A stretch of 64,000 nucleotides of DNA from Metallyticus violacea (lineage: Eukaryota; Arthropoda; Insecta; Mantodea; Metallyticidae): positions 44,425,501 to 44,489,500 of the forward strand of contig CM060842.1 of assembly GCA_030762175.1 (NCBI GenBank), written 5' to 3'. The notes beneath the pieces were generated by a model. The model had not been told where the DNA came from. It worked only from the letters and a program-made list of their open reading frames with translations, and did not search any database. Positions 23,390 to 35,250 of this stretch are shown piece after piece. A program made the position numbers and the translations under genes. How positions within the stretch are numbered: the first letter of the stretch is position 1; the number at the start of each line of letters is the position of its first letter.

Positions 23390-23700
23390 ATCGGGAAGCT
23401 CAGCAGCAACAGTAAGGAGTGTACACACTTCCGCTCGAAGGGAAAGGGGGAGGGAGACGCAGGACACGTCACGCGCATTATGACACATACCGGCTCGCTC
23501 TCACCTAAAACGGGGTTGACCTAAAACAACCCTCCCCCTCCACAGCAGAGCAGAGGAGGAGTACAAGTTTTAAAACTTTTGCCGCCGCTGTGTGGGGGCC
23601 ACAGTTCTCTTCCGACTTTTGCAGCATTACCTTCTGTCTTCTAGTCTTCCGTTTTGTTGTACACAATGCCAGGCCGACCTCTGTGGCAGGTGCGTATTTC
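23390..23700 (+). promoter_or_regulatory. GC-richer candidate promoter with short first exon
   Basis: A 300-bp island of higher GC and CpG in otherwise AT-rich DNA. At 23666-23689 it contains ATG CCA GGC CGA CCT CTG TGG CAG (MPGRPLWQ) directly followed by GTGCGT, a good splice donor in phase 0. That would make a very short first coding exon on the plus strand. No second exon could be assigned, and I do not recognise the peptide. No TATA box is seen at a suitable distance. Chance is a real alternative. Confidence 0.25.
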
Positions 23701-24204
23701 TCAAGCTATCATAGGTTGCCATGATGTATGATGACGTATGTTAAGGAAGTGAGCTAGAGGGCGCCAAAATTCAAGTTCCTCGAGTAAAAGCGGCAGCTTT
23801 TAGGTCTTTCTGGTTTGTAGTCGAAAGATGTAGAGGTATTTTTGCGATCGTTGTTTAAGTTATGAGTTCATAAAAGGTTTAAGAGTCGCGCGGAGTTCTT
23901 TTTTTTTTTAAACAAGAACCAGTTTTAATTATTAAATTTGGTTACTAAATAACTGACAAGTAACGGACATTTACTTTCATTTGTGGGGAAATCCTCATTG
24001 TTTCCTATTGCTGCACATTGCTGCCATGCTTTTGTTTTGTTTTGTTTGGCGTTTCGTGTTGAATCAATAAAAAATCAAATAAAAGACAATAAACTGAAAC
24101 TGTAGGCCGATCGTCTAAAATTTACTTCAGTTTATCTTGAAGCAATATTTCATATCAGATTAGATTTAATCAACAGATAAAGACAACACAAAGTCAATTT
24201 GTCC

Positions 24205-24285
24205 ACCTCCGTGGCGAAGATGCTATCCTGTCTGCTTGTCAACTGGCGGGCCTTGGTTCGATGCCACGAGTTTCCCCTTACTCTG
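24205..24285 (+). mobile_element. tRNA-like SINE head fragment (family not otherwise seen)
   Basis: CCACCTCCGTGGCGAAGATG carries an A-box-like stretch and GGCCTTGGTTCGATGCCACG a B-box-like stretch about 45 bases later. This is the arrangement of a decayed tRNA-derived SINE head. No body was recognised. Confidence 0.4.
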
Positions 24286-24379
24286 AAACGCTTATAAAAT
24301 AAAACGAAAGCAATTACTTTATAAGAATTAGCTTATATATAATTATTTTATAAGAATTAGCTTATATATAATCGCTATT

Positions 24380-25800
24380 AATGTCTTTTATATGTATAAG
24401 ATACACCTAAAATTACATAGGTTTATTTTTAATTTTTTTTCCAAACTCTTGTCCACATACTTGAAACAATAAAACGAACTCAGATTTTTTCAACTAGGTA
24501 GAAAAATTAAAGCGTTAATTTTTATTTTAATGAAATTTATAGCCATATTTATATGCAGTATAAGAAACATTTTCCTCAACCCGCTAGGTACCAAGCGAAT
24601 CTGGTTAAGAAGAATAAGAAAAATGTTTTGTGCCCATTTTTACGCTGCGGCTTGCGCATTTACACACTATAGTCTAGAAGAGTATTAAAAATAGCATTTT
24701 ATATTTTTTCAACAAATAAAGGGGTCTATGTGATATAGCTAACACTTATAGTATATCTGCAGCTCTAAACTTATTCAAATAATACTTTAAAAAATTCCTG
24801 GTTTTAAACCTGAAATTATATTCCTGCTATACAAATTATAATAACGTAAAATATTTTAAATAATTCCAACAAACACAAGGAAAATGGATGTTAGTAGTAA
24901 ATGTATATTAGTATAAATTATTTAAAGCAGACATTTAATTACAAAAATAGCTAATATTTCATCAAACAGAGCATCTTAAACATTTTCAGTACTTATTTAT
25001 GCGTTTATGACAAATATATAACATTTCGAAAGTCACGGCTTTATTTAATTTAATGAAAAGATACATATAAACACCTATATAGCCTTAAGATGTATTTAAG
25101 AACAATGAATCAGAATTAGACAGATTTTAAATATTAGTATAAATTTGCTCATTTTGTGATCCTTAAATAGATTACTGTTTGCAAAAATGACTAAAGCAAA
25201 TACTTTGTAGAGAAGAATGTGTATTGAATACACAAGAACACAAAATCTTTGGCCAGTGTCTTTCTGACAGCAAAAGAGTTAAGTAAGTCATTTCACAACT
25301 ATGGCAATTAAAACACCAAAATACCATATCGTGTTTAAATCACAGTGACAAATAATAAACCATTTAGGGAATAAACTCTATGGTCGTATGGTTTTTAAGA
25401 TATGTATTTGTTATTGAGCAACTCTGTTTATTATTTATTATATTTAATAATGATACATGTTTCAATCAAGAACGTCCTTAAGAAATAATCTCTTTCTGCA
25501 ATACAGAATAATGACGATCTATTTTTTCTAGTGCTTTGAAAATGTTTTGTCACATATAAATTGGTTTATGTTCTCACAAATAAATAAAGTACTGAAAAAC
25601 TATCTCGACAAATCTTTTTGTATATAAGTTCCTCCTTATTAGAAAGGTAACTTTTATAAGTACTTTAAAAAGAAACACCGGTAGTTTTTCTGTGAAGTTA
25701 CTCATCCTTCCTTTGTCTGTTCGATTTGAATTCTGCTGTTGTGATGTACCTAACTATCGAAATAATAGAGAAAGAATTAGAGAGGGGTGGGATTTGCTGT
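24380..25800. other. Intergenic, no gene seen
   Basis: Very AT-rich sequence without open frames of note. A ~30-bp duplication (AAGAATTAGCTTATATATAA twice) lies just to its left at 24320-24375. Confidence 0.55.
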
Positions 25801-25803
25801 TTG

Positions 25804-26035
25804 GTTTATTTATGGACGCTCTTTAACATCTCAGGTTATCGTATCTCATTCAATTCAGGGTGTGAAACAGCCGGTAAATTTTGCTCACTGGACTCTTCTT
25901 TTAGGTTTGAGGTTCTTTTACGAAGGAAGCCATACCTAGGATTTTTACGCTCGAAAATAATCTATCGACCCTGGCCGGGATTGAACCTTGGGTCTACGAG
26001 GCAAGTATGATTATCAATACACCACCAGGACCGAC
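25804..26035 (-). mobile_element. SINE-A copy with internal deletion
   Basis: The minus-strand head GTCGGTCCTGGTGGTGTATT and tail GAGCGTCCATAAATAAA are present. The body between the GTACATTTACGGCAC region and the CTTCCTTCG motif is deleted, leaving about 232 bp. Confidence 0.88.
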
Positions 26036-26039
26036 AGGG

Positions 26040-29000
26040 GGGCGAGAGAAAAACAAAGCATTATTAGTGTTCAGATAGTTATTTTCAGGCGAATCTTTTA
26101 GTTTGTGTCTTTAAGCTTTCTAATTTGGGTGGTTTTCTCTGATGATGTCTAGTATTATCAGGGAAACCCAGCACATCCGTGGAAATCTTCAGGTAACTTG
26201 ACATGAAACAAAAATATGAAGTAAACTGTATATTATTCCTATTCCTGTTTAGATTAATAATTTAATATCTTTAAAAGCAGGCTTTTCTACATTAACATGT
26301 CCAAAACCTGTTAAATATATCGCAAGTGTTGTCTGATATTAGAATTATCTAAAAATAAGATTTAAAGTTTATGGGATAGAATAAATCAGATCTTATTTAT
26401 ATTTTTAGTGTTCAATTAATTATATTAAACTTTTCATGACGGTAATTAACAGACTATTATCACAATGCTATCACTTTTTATTTATGGAGCATTATAAAAC
26501 TTTATGTCGTGTTTTTATAGACTAATCACAGTACAGAACAAATTATTCCAACAAATAAAAAAATTTGTCACATGCACAGGATCATTGTCAAAATTGCTGT
26601 TGAACATAAAAGTTTAATAAGTTCAATGCAATAAGTTCTTCGATTAAAAGATGAAAAAGGTTTCTGTAATTAAGAAATACAATTTTAGACACTTAAAACA
26701 TGGAAAGTGTCTGCAGAAGTAAAGCAAGGTGTAAGCTTTCTAATGTAAAATCCCATTGTCACATTTTATGACCTAAGTTAATGTCTCAGTGCAACCCAAG
26801 CTTTGTTTCACCTTCTTTTGATAATTCTTTGTATCTATTTTTTTTTTCACGTGCTCTTACTATTTATTTTTAATTTTTTATATGTTTTGTATATAGAAAA
26901 ATGCGGCTTAATAAAGCATTGCAGAAGATATATTATTTATTACTAATATTTACAGACAAGAATACGCCAGCAGCCTTGAATCTGCAGTACATTGTTGCTA
27001 GCTATTTTTATTTTATGCAGCAATTTCACGCCCAATGCAGAACCTTTGCCAACCTCTCGATCCGAAACCCAACCTCATTAATTTTTCCAAACATTTGCCA
27101 TTCCAGTTGCGAAAGTTAGTCCCGCTTGCCAAAATCTCGCACCCACGGGAAATGGCGAGTCTAAACGAAGGGATGTGGGTTCTTGCATACATCGTATGAT
27201 TCCTGAAGACATCCTGAACTCCAGAAGCATTTAACGTAATCATTTATTGTCATAGTTTATTATTTCTATAGTAAAACTTGTTGTTTGTCAATTAGCACAC
27301 TGTTGTATTATCATAATGGGACTTCTTCCTTTCTTTTCCTCCAGATTTTCATAACAGTAAACGAATAACTAAGTAAAATGTTCAGATAATACTTCAACAT
27401 AGTACATAGTCGTTCATAGGCCAGTGTACATAATATTGTACCAATAACTTTATTATTACAAATCAAAATAAAATTATGAGCACATCTGAGTTGTTTTATT
27501 GCCTTCATTACACTCCTTTCCACGACTAAGATGCTGAATTAATAATTAATACATCGCTGACACTTTGTGATACCCAAGTTCATCATGCAATGCTATACGA
27601 AATATCCACTGCCCCGTTATTGCTTGGATTATTGACCACCGGTGCTCCTGAAACTATGCCTCTACACTAAATCTAAATCTTCATCACTGATTTCAAGAAA
27701 ATTAGGTTAAATCCATGCTACAAATGCTACAAAATTTCATTTTTGACTAATTCTAGAAACTTTTAGCAATAAGAGCTGATGATAATTTTCAAAAAGTGCA
27801 ATTTGTTTTACCTTGACGTACCTTTTCCAGTTTTTCAGCTTCAACAAGATATGTTATACTTCCTACCTTACATCTGAAAATTCAATTTATTCAGCTGCTA
27901 AAAACGTTGATCAAATAGGCAAAGCTTAAATAGACGATACAACTATGTTTGTATCTTTGTTTGAATTCCAGTAAATCGGTGTCCTTCCAGAAAAACAATA
28001 CCCAAATGATTACACCAGCAATTTTGTCACGCCGTTTGACAGATGATTATTAGGGGGAGGGTCATTTTCGGTTCAATGCTGCGATTTCTGTGGGGTCTTT
28101 GCAAAGACTGTCCTGAAATGATCGTTTGGAAAAACACGCTAATGCAAAAATCACGATGAAAAGAAATTAAAAATAGTAACAAGTCATAAGAAGAAAAAGT
28201 AAATTAACAATAAATAAGACAGTTAATTACCTGTAAAAGTACACAACAGCTGAGCAATCAAAACAATATAAATATGTAGGACTGTTTCATAATCTCCATT
28301 TACCATTGAAAACCTTCAAATTCCCGTTGATTGAGAAATTCACGAAGCTACCGTGTCCTGTCTAGTCACAATTGCCAGTTTCTCAAATCTGTATCTGTAA
28401 AACCTAAATCTCGAAGTTTGGAGATATCGATACTGTAAGCCGAGGATCCTAGTTCGAGTTCAGGCTATAACGTAATATATTTCCTATGTGCTCAGAATCA
28501 ATAGGTTGGTTATTGCGAAGTTCTTGAAAGACATTGTGGATCATATCTACAAAGCCAAATTTAAATATTATTAACCGTTCTATTTGCGACTTGTTTAGTC
28601 ACACTATAAACACATGCATGCATTGCAAACCCTTGACTTCCGTTCGCTGTCAGATCTGCGATAAACTCATTTAAGTGCTGTTTATTTCTAGACCGGACTG
28701 ACGGTTTATCGTGTTCCAAATTTAGAAAAGGGTGCAAGTTGCGCAAATGGCAACGGCACAGTACATCAGTTTCTCCATGTATGCAGCCATACAATAAAGA
28801 TTCATCTTCATCTTTTATTTTTTTTTTATTTAAGTGGAGGGAGACTGCATGGCATTTCAATTGTTTGTGAAAGTTCTGTTTTGATTTATTTTACAAAAAA
28901 TTATAATCAGCTCATTTTGAAAACTTTTCAAAACTCGTTCATAGATCTGGCATGCATAAAGCACAATACAGAAACATACCTGCCGATTTCAGTTAAAAAA

Positions 29001-29535
29001 ATTAACAGAAAATTTGTTCCTAGGCTGTAGAGGTTTCGTTGCATTATTGTAGAAAGTTATTTATGGTTTTTATATATGTTTATATCTATGAGATCTGCAA
29101 ATTATAGGCAAGGTTTTAAATAACCAGAAATCAGGTCAACTTTTTACTTGTTTATCTATTTCTCATGTATCTAAAAAACTAAAAATTGTTATTTATAGAA
29201 ATATTGAAACAATTTCCTGTATTTCATGTAACCTTACACCTGTTGTATTGGTTCTTTAAATGTTTTTAGTTTAGTTTTTATTTGTATGTTTCTCGAAACT
29301 TATATTTTAACTTCGTAGCTTATTAATGACGCGACTACATTTTTTTTAAAGATAGTTACAGTTTAAGTGAATAAAATGGTTGTTCTAGTATATTATTTTG
29401 TAATATTTTGACTTGTCATACACCATGGTACGATGCATTTAATAGAGCTAGCTAGTTAATGACCTTGTATCGATCTGCGCGAGACACTTCTAGGAAACTG
29501 ATGGAGGGGTAACATCTCATTCTCAGCTTCATGAT
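26040..29535. other. Long intergenic stretch, no gene supported
   Basis: AT-rich sequence. Open frames of 99 codons (28860-28561, minus) and 76 codons (27243-27013, minus) exist, but neither shows a recognisable domain or a matching splice structure. I see no transposon ends or RNA genes. Confidence 0.45.
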
Positions 29536-29537
29536 TT

Positions 29538-29828
29538 GTCGGTCCTGGTGGTGTAGTGGTTACCATACTTGCCTTCTAAACCCAAGATCGCGGGTTCGAA
29601 CCCGATGGATTTTTTCGGGCGTAAAAATCCTAAAGTATGGTTTCCTTCGGAAGGGAAGTAAAGCAGTGTGTCCCGTGTCGTACATTTACGGCACGAAAAA
29701 GAACCTCAAGCCTGAAAGAGAGGCCTCTGAGCAAAATTTGTCGGCCGTTTCACGCTCTGAGTTGAAAGAGACGCTGATGACCTGAGATGTTAAAGAGCGT
29801 CCATAAATAAATAAATAAATAAATAAAT
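29538..29828 (+). mobile_element. SINE-A copy (well preserved)
   Basis: Head GTCGGTCCTGGTGGTGTAGT with A box and a perfect B box GGTTCGAACCC. The body has ATTTTTTCGGGCGTAAAAAT, CCTTCGGAAGGGAAGTAAAG and GAGGCCTCTGAGCAAAATTT. Tail: GACGCTGATGACCTGAGATG, AAAGAGCGTCC and seven AATA repeats. This is the best-preserved copy in the window and serves as my reference for the family. The B box and (AATA)n tail suggest comparatively recent insertion. Confidence 0.93.
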
Positions 29829-29949
29829 CAACTTCATGAATGAAACAAAACAAGTTACTGTTGATATGGAAGGAGAAAGGTAAAGAGCGGTATAACTATA
29901 CAATAGATTGTGTACTCACCTGTGATGATGTAACACTTGCAAGGAAGCA

Positions 29950-31430
29950 ATGCCAAGCTTTGTATGGTTCCTCTGTTTTCATCAGTCACTGTCTTCATCT
30001 AAATGAATCACTAATTTCAGAGACCTTCTTTTTCAAAATGTTTTTCTGTTCTCTTCACCTTTTCACAGCAGCGTTTTCAAACTTCTTTCACAATTGAAGC
30101 AATTTTTTCATCTAGTAATTTTATAACATCCTTCATGTAAAAAGTGATACTGTTCCGCAATCCAGTTTTTCGTTATGTCCCTTAATATCTCTATGGGGCT
30201 TAGATCCGGGTGATAGGTGCAAGGTATGCCTTTTCTCTTGTAAAATTGCATCAATTTTGTATGGGATGTCTTTTGGATTAAATCATTTGTATCAATTTGT
30301 ACAGCTCTGATTTCATTAAACTATTTAGGTTTCCAATTTCTTGAAGCTGTTGTTTGGACATATAGTTAGTAAGCTAGGATATGATTTCAGGTTTACGCGT
30401 TTTGCAATTTGGAGAAGGATAAGCTTTCATTGTCGATTACAAGGGCACTGTTTTTACTACTGAGGCATCACAAGCGGTAGACACTGATGACACGAGATGA
30501 AATGATAAACTAGGAAAGATTTTTTAAATTTTTTTTAAAGGACGAAAGCATTCCAGGCCTAAGTTTAGGGCACCTCCCCGCATTTGCCATTTATGATACC
30601 TAAAGAAAACCTGGGGAAAAAAACTCAATCAGGGGGGACGGTCCTGGTGATGATCGAACCCCAGACTTTCCGCTCAAGAGTCCGCGCGTTAACGACCTCA
30701 GCCACTGTGAGGAGGAAGGGTAGCAATAAGCCTTCCTTCTACTTATCTACTTATCTACTTCTCATTGTTTGAATAATTCATATGATCAGTAATCACTTTT
30801 CTGATGAGTTTTGAAGCGTAGATATCCGTTTTCAACGAAACCATCTTCACGTCCTGCCTATGCCCTTTCGACATCGGAGCTAAGAGTTCCTCCAAGCCGA
30901 TGGGGGTTATATGTGAACTATGAACATAAATTTCATCCCATGAAGATGTTGGGGCGACCTTCTTCTCTATATTTCTTCATGGCTCTCAAGTAAGCGACCC
31001 TTTTCCCCCCGGATGTTTTCCAGCTCTACTGCTATCCGTCTATTATTTTTGGTTTTTCTCCAGCAGAAACCCAAAGCCAAAATTATTTTGCGCAGTTTTG
31101 AAATATTGCTATCGAAACCGATGGCTTTTTTTAGCCTTGTGTAGACTTTGTTTAGTCTACATTTTTCAATAACGTAAATATAATTTATTATAAAATTCGC
31201 CCAAGGTAGCTTTGGGTACTAGATCTTTAATTGTGCAGCACTTAAGACGTTCCAGCTTCTGTTTCCTTCAGCTCTTTAACTATGCGGTTTACACTTCGTG
31301 AGGAAATGACACCAGTTGCCTGTGCTACCCTATTTTGAACCGCTTTTATATTTATGGCATTTGCTAATTCATTTTCTATTTTCACGTAATGGTGAACATT
31401 GCTAACCACTTAACGAGTCTGAAAATGCAA
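29950..31430 (-). mobile_element. IS630/Tc1-like DNA transposon relic, split by SINE-B
   Basis: Minus-strand pieces in the expected order: an HTH-like stretch (AQATGVISSRSVNRIVKELK at about 31325-31265); REEGRPNIFMG near 30950, where intact members have REEGRPIIYLDET; GFVENGYLRFKTHQKSDY near 30800; then, after the inserted SINE-B (30443-30706), CTYHPDLSPIEI near 30220, where intact members have PPYHCDLNPIE; and an acidic tail LVIHLDEDSD near 30010. These are the landmarks of a transposase group widespread in insects with a DDE_3-type nuclease. The first Asp is lost and many stops are present, so the element is long dead. Ends were not located. Confidence 0.65.
30443..30706 (-). mobile_element. 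SINE-B copy nested in the transposon relic
   Basis: Minus-strand head GTGGCTGAGGTCGTTAACGC, B box GGTTCGATCAT, body ATAAATGGCAAATGC and GGGGAGGTGCCCTAAACTTA, tail GATGCCTCAGTAGTAAAAAC. The tail end is slightly truncated. Transposase motifs on either side are in order, so the SINE came later. Confidence 0.88.
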
Positions 31431-32018
31431 AACCTTACCGTTCAGCATACTCGACAGGGGAGGCATTGCAAAATTTATCGCGGCACTGTACTTATGACGC
31501 CGCGTGATACCGTCTCCACAACGCGGTCAGAGAAATACTAACCTGATTCCCCTATACAACATATAAATATATAATATAATGACATTATTATTACAATTTA
31601 CACTTGGAATATTGCACTGTTGGCAACCAAGGTTTAGACATATTGTTTTCAATACTTTGAAATGAGGAATGTGTTCAGATATACAGTGACACGAAGTAGT
31701 TTTTGAGTCTATTATCAAAAGACTTTGATATACGAACTCGGAGGTACGTGACAGGCGAGGGAAGTTAGTCTTAGATCACTTTCAACTTTTGTAGTTGATG
31801 ACTTGAAATCCCTGTCCCATCCAAAGCAAGCTCTTTACTCACTTCTTTATTTGACATTCAGTGAGAAGGATGCATCGTTTTGTTTAAAATACTGAAACTA
31901 TCCTGTAACTCTGAAAGCTTAGGCCCGCATGGAATTTTGTCAGTATATAAACTACTCTAATAATATCAAAAAAAGTAATTCTTAACGATTGATTTACATT
32001 AAAATGTGTTAAACATAA

Positions 32019-32208
32019 AAAATCCGTACACAGGAGCTGTGTAAACTAAGCGAATTCCTCACAACTTCAATCATTTTAAAAATGAATATAAAAGTCAAAT
32101 TATGTCTTATTAATTAATGAAATGAAATAAGTTATATCAAGTATTGTATTTGAAAACAAAATTAGAATTCCTGCAATCTGTAAGTATTTCAAAAGAGAAA
32201 CCACATTT

Positions 32209-32254
<46 letters not shown>

Positions 32255-32273
32255 GTAGTAGTAGTAGTAGTAA

Positions 32274-32332
<59 letters not shown>

Positions 32333-33625
32333 TAATAATTGAGATTAAACCACAAAAATTAATGGTATACGATTAATTAAATGAAATATATGGCCACTGA
32401 TAGACAGTTATACTGTGTGAGTATTGTTTAAATATTTTTAAATGTAAGCATGTTTATAAACTGAGCTCTTGTTATTATCTTCACGTTCACTAAAGTAGAG
32501 AAAAATAACAGATATTTCTACTTATATTGTGTATTTAAGAAGAAATTGTTAATATATTTCAATAAAACAGAAACAATTACAATGTATTAAGCAAATGTAC
32601 ACAATCAAGAATATACAATCGAAAGTTCCGTCTATTTTCAATGGCTATGACATTTAATTTCAATTTTATTGCAGCAAAAGCCTGTAATGCAGACGTTTTC
32701 TGAATGTTATTACAGAGCGCTCTTAAATACAAATATAATTCTCGCACACAGATCAATTTTTAACAGTTGCTATCTTCAAGACAACAACAATATAAAATAT
32801 ATGCATTGGTAAATCCAATTAATTTGTCTTATTTTGAAACAATATAGAGGAAATTAAATGCTAGAGCGCTTTCTAATTTGGTTTTCAGGTGTACCCCCAC
32901 TTCTAATGACTCCATTTCCCTGATTTTCAGGAACTATTTTTCTTATTTTGTTTAAATGGTATATACCGAGTTTCGTCCCGGAAAATCAAATATTAATTCC
33001 GCTAGAGTGGTTTGTAACTTTGGGTTTCAGGTAAACCCCCTCCCTTCTAATAGTGTGACTTCACTGATTTTTTAAAATCATTGTTCTTATTTTAATTCAA
33101 TGGTATATACTCAGTTTCCTTAAAAAAAAATATAGAAATTGCTGACGCTAGAGCGATTTTTATATTTCGCTTTATTCCCCATTAAATTTCGGTTTTCAGG
33201 TACACTCCCATTCTTAATGACTCGGTTTCCCTGATTTCCATAACATATTTTTCTTGTTTTATTTATACATTATTTATTTATTTTATTTATTTATATGTAT
33301 CTGCATAAAGTTTCGTTAAGAAAAAACAAATATTGCTGCTGTTAGAGCTATTTTTAAACTTTGCTTCAGGTTAACCCCCATTGCCAATGGTTCAATTTTG
33401 CTGGTTAACGGACTCATTAAATCGTTTGTTAATTGGTGATTTTATGCCGGGTTTCTTTGAGAAAAAACAAAAATTGCCACCGATTGAGCGTTAACAGACA
33501 CACACATTTGTCATTGTCTTTTCGGTGCCTAGTAAGTAGGATCGATGGAGATTTTAAGAAAATTTTCAAAAATCTTTTCATGGGTACAACCACAATAGCT
33601 AATTTCCTCCGGAATTCGCTAAAAA
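32019..33625 (+). repeat. Unclassified interspersed module, copy 2
   Basis: The second copy of the 9346-11190 module, same orientation, about 22.7 kb away. Shared blocks include AGGAGCTGTGTAAACTAAGC, AATTAATGAAATGAAATAAG, ATTTAAGAAGAAATTGTTAA and TTTCGGTGCCTAGTAAGTAG. It closes at GGAATTCGCT like copy 1. It has about five of the ~139-bp units (landmarks near 32862, 33000, 33148, 33339 and 33480) against about seven in copy 1. Confidence 0.75.
32208..32335. repeat. Compound (AAT)n-(AGT)n microsatellite
   Basis: AAT triplets change to AGT triplets part way, for about 128 bp in total. It sits where copy 1 of the module has (ATT)n. Confidence 0.95.
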
Positions 33626-33745
33626 TGTGACCTTAAAGATAGGGAAATTAATTGTTGAATTATTAAATTACCTAATTTGATTTTCGGTTTGTTTTAAAGG
33701 TAAAATAAACGGTTAATTATTTGAACTTATGAAGTTTCACTGTTT

Positions 33746-33749
<4 letters not shown>

Positions 33750-33810
<61 letters not shown>

Positions 33811-33811
33811 T
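33750..33811. repeat. (ATT)n microsatellite
   Basis: About 20 ATT triplets. Confidence 0.95.
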
Positions 33812-34039
33812 ATTTTTTATTTTTTTAGCGGAATCCAAAGGTAGAACTAATTACTGTAGCTACAGCAACTTTAGGCTAATTGAAGGTTGTTAAACATTTT
33901 GTATATTAATAAGAGGTTCGCTCAACTCAGCTCTTTATGAAGAGGTTCGCGAGTCGAAAACTGCTGAGAACTGCAGGGCAGATAAAGCAGGATAAAAACC
34001 TTTAAGTTAGCACTATGTAAACTTGTTTGGCAGATAAGG

Positions 34040-34430
34040 AATCTCAAACTTTTCTTGGCGTACTTTCCACGAGCGCATCAGTCGTCACAGAGTCACAATG
34101 TCACAAAACAAACAACGTTACCTAATGCCGAGGAAAACGTTAAGGAAAACGTTGGTACAAATTCTGTTGTTTACTTCGCACCCACGTGTTATGGCGGCAC
34201 CCGTTTGCTTTCAGCTTGTGTTACAGACCTTGGCGCTAATAGGCGACTGCTGCACTGGCTTTATAAGGACGTTGCCCGAGTCTGGTGTACAAAAGGGGGT
34301 GCGGTTCGGGCGTGGTATGCACAAAGCAAATTTGGTGTGCGCTATTAATAGCAAAAGTAAACCCTTGTCTCCGGCGCGGAAATAGTGTACTTTTCCGGTC
34401 CAAAGCATCGCAAAACTGTTTATTAATCCG
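34040..34430. other. GC-richer patch with stacked open frames, not assigned
   Basis: Four frames on both strands stay open for 65-97 codons here because stop codons are rare in this less AT-rich stretch. A TTTATAAGGACG sequence lies in the middle. I see no protein family signature in any frame. It may be a promoter-like island, an exon or old mobile-element DNA. Confidence 0.25.
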
Positions 34431-34735
34431 CAATTTTGGGCCTACCAAGTGATATCAACCAAAATATATAATATTTATAATGTAATATATCACTTCTGAA
34501 GTTACTAATTTCTCAGAAATAATTTAAGTACGTTTTCTCTGTTGTATAACATTTTCTATCTAGAGACCATTTTATTTGCTTCAGCATACCCGATAGGGCG
34601 AATACATATAACATCGGACACCAAGAAACCTTGCAAATTATATTGCTCTGATAAAATATATTATATAAAAGGTTATTTTTCTTTAAGTCCATTAGTTTTT
34701 TTTTTTTTTTTTTAATAATTTTAATGCGATAAATT

Positions 34736-35250
34736 ACCGAACGGGGTAGCTCAGGCGGTAACGCTTGAAGGCCCCGAGTTCTATTTCTCTTGGCAATTCT
34801 GACCTTGGGTATTTTCTAGTCACTTAGGTGAAAACTGGGATGCACATTTACATTCCGCGTGCTTTCCACTCTACCGTCTCGTATTGATTCATTCGTTTGA
34901 TTCTGTTACAGTGTGGAAAATGTCAGGGCGAGGTGGGCTGCGCGGTGTGATGGTAACTTGCGCTTTGAAAGGATTTCTGCCCCGGTGTCTGGAATAATAG
35001 ATGCGGACCTTCCGAGGTTCTTTACCAACTCGGGGGGGGGGGTCCCCGACGTCGAGGTGTTCCATTTGGAATCATGTTAGGAACCGACATAGATCCTGGC
35101 CGACCGGTGTCTCCTATCCTCATCCCTTCCTCCCGAAGGATAGGCATAAAGGCAACGCTCAATACCGAAGGTATTCTCCTCCGTTCCTCCAGCCATCGAT
35201 TAATCTAATGAAGACCTCTGTATAAACCTAGGAGAAACGGCGCAACACAA
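34736..35250 (+). mobile_element. SINE-C copy (~500 bp family)
   Basis: A longer tRNA-derived family. The head is ACCGAACGGGGTAGCTCAGG with GAGTTCTATTTCTC in the B-box position. The body includes ACATTTACATTCCGCGTGCT, AATGTCAGGGCGAGGTGGGC, TGCGCGGTGTGATGGTAACT and ATGTTAGGAACCGACATAGA, then CATCCCTTCCTCCCGAAGGA. The same order is found inverted at 62085-62553, with partial copies at 38625-38870 and 44585-44905. A run of eleven G lies at about 35032-35042. Confidence 0.75.

Noticed and set aside
28561..28860. 99-codon minus-strand open frame
   Set aside because: No recognisable motif and no partner exons; within expectation for 64 kb.
32137..32355. Open frames of poly-Thr, poly-Ile and poly-Val
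   Set aside because: Artefacts of the (AAT)n-(AGT)n array.
34055..34448. Four stacked open frames of 65-97 codons on both strands
   Set aside because: They reflect local GC enrichment; no frame shows a protein family signature or splice structure.
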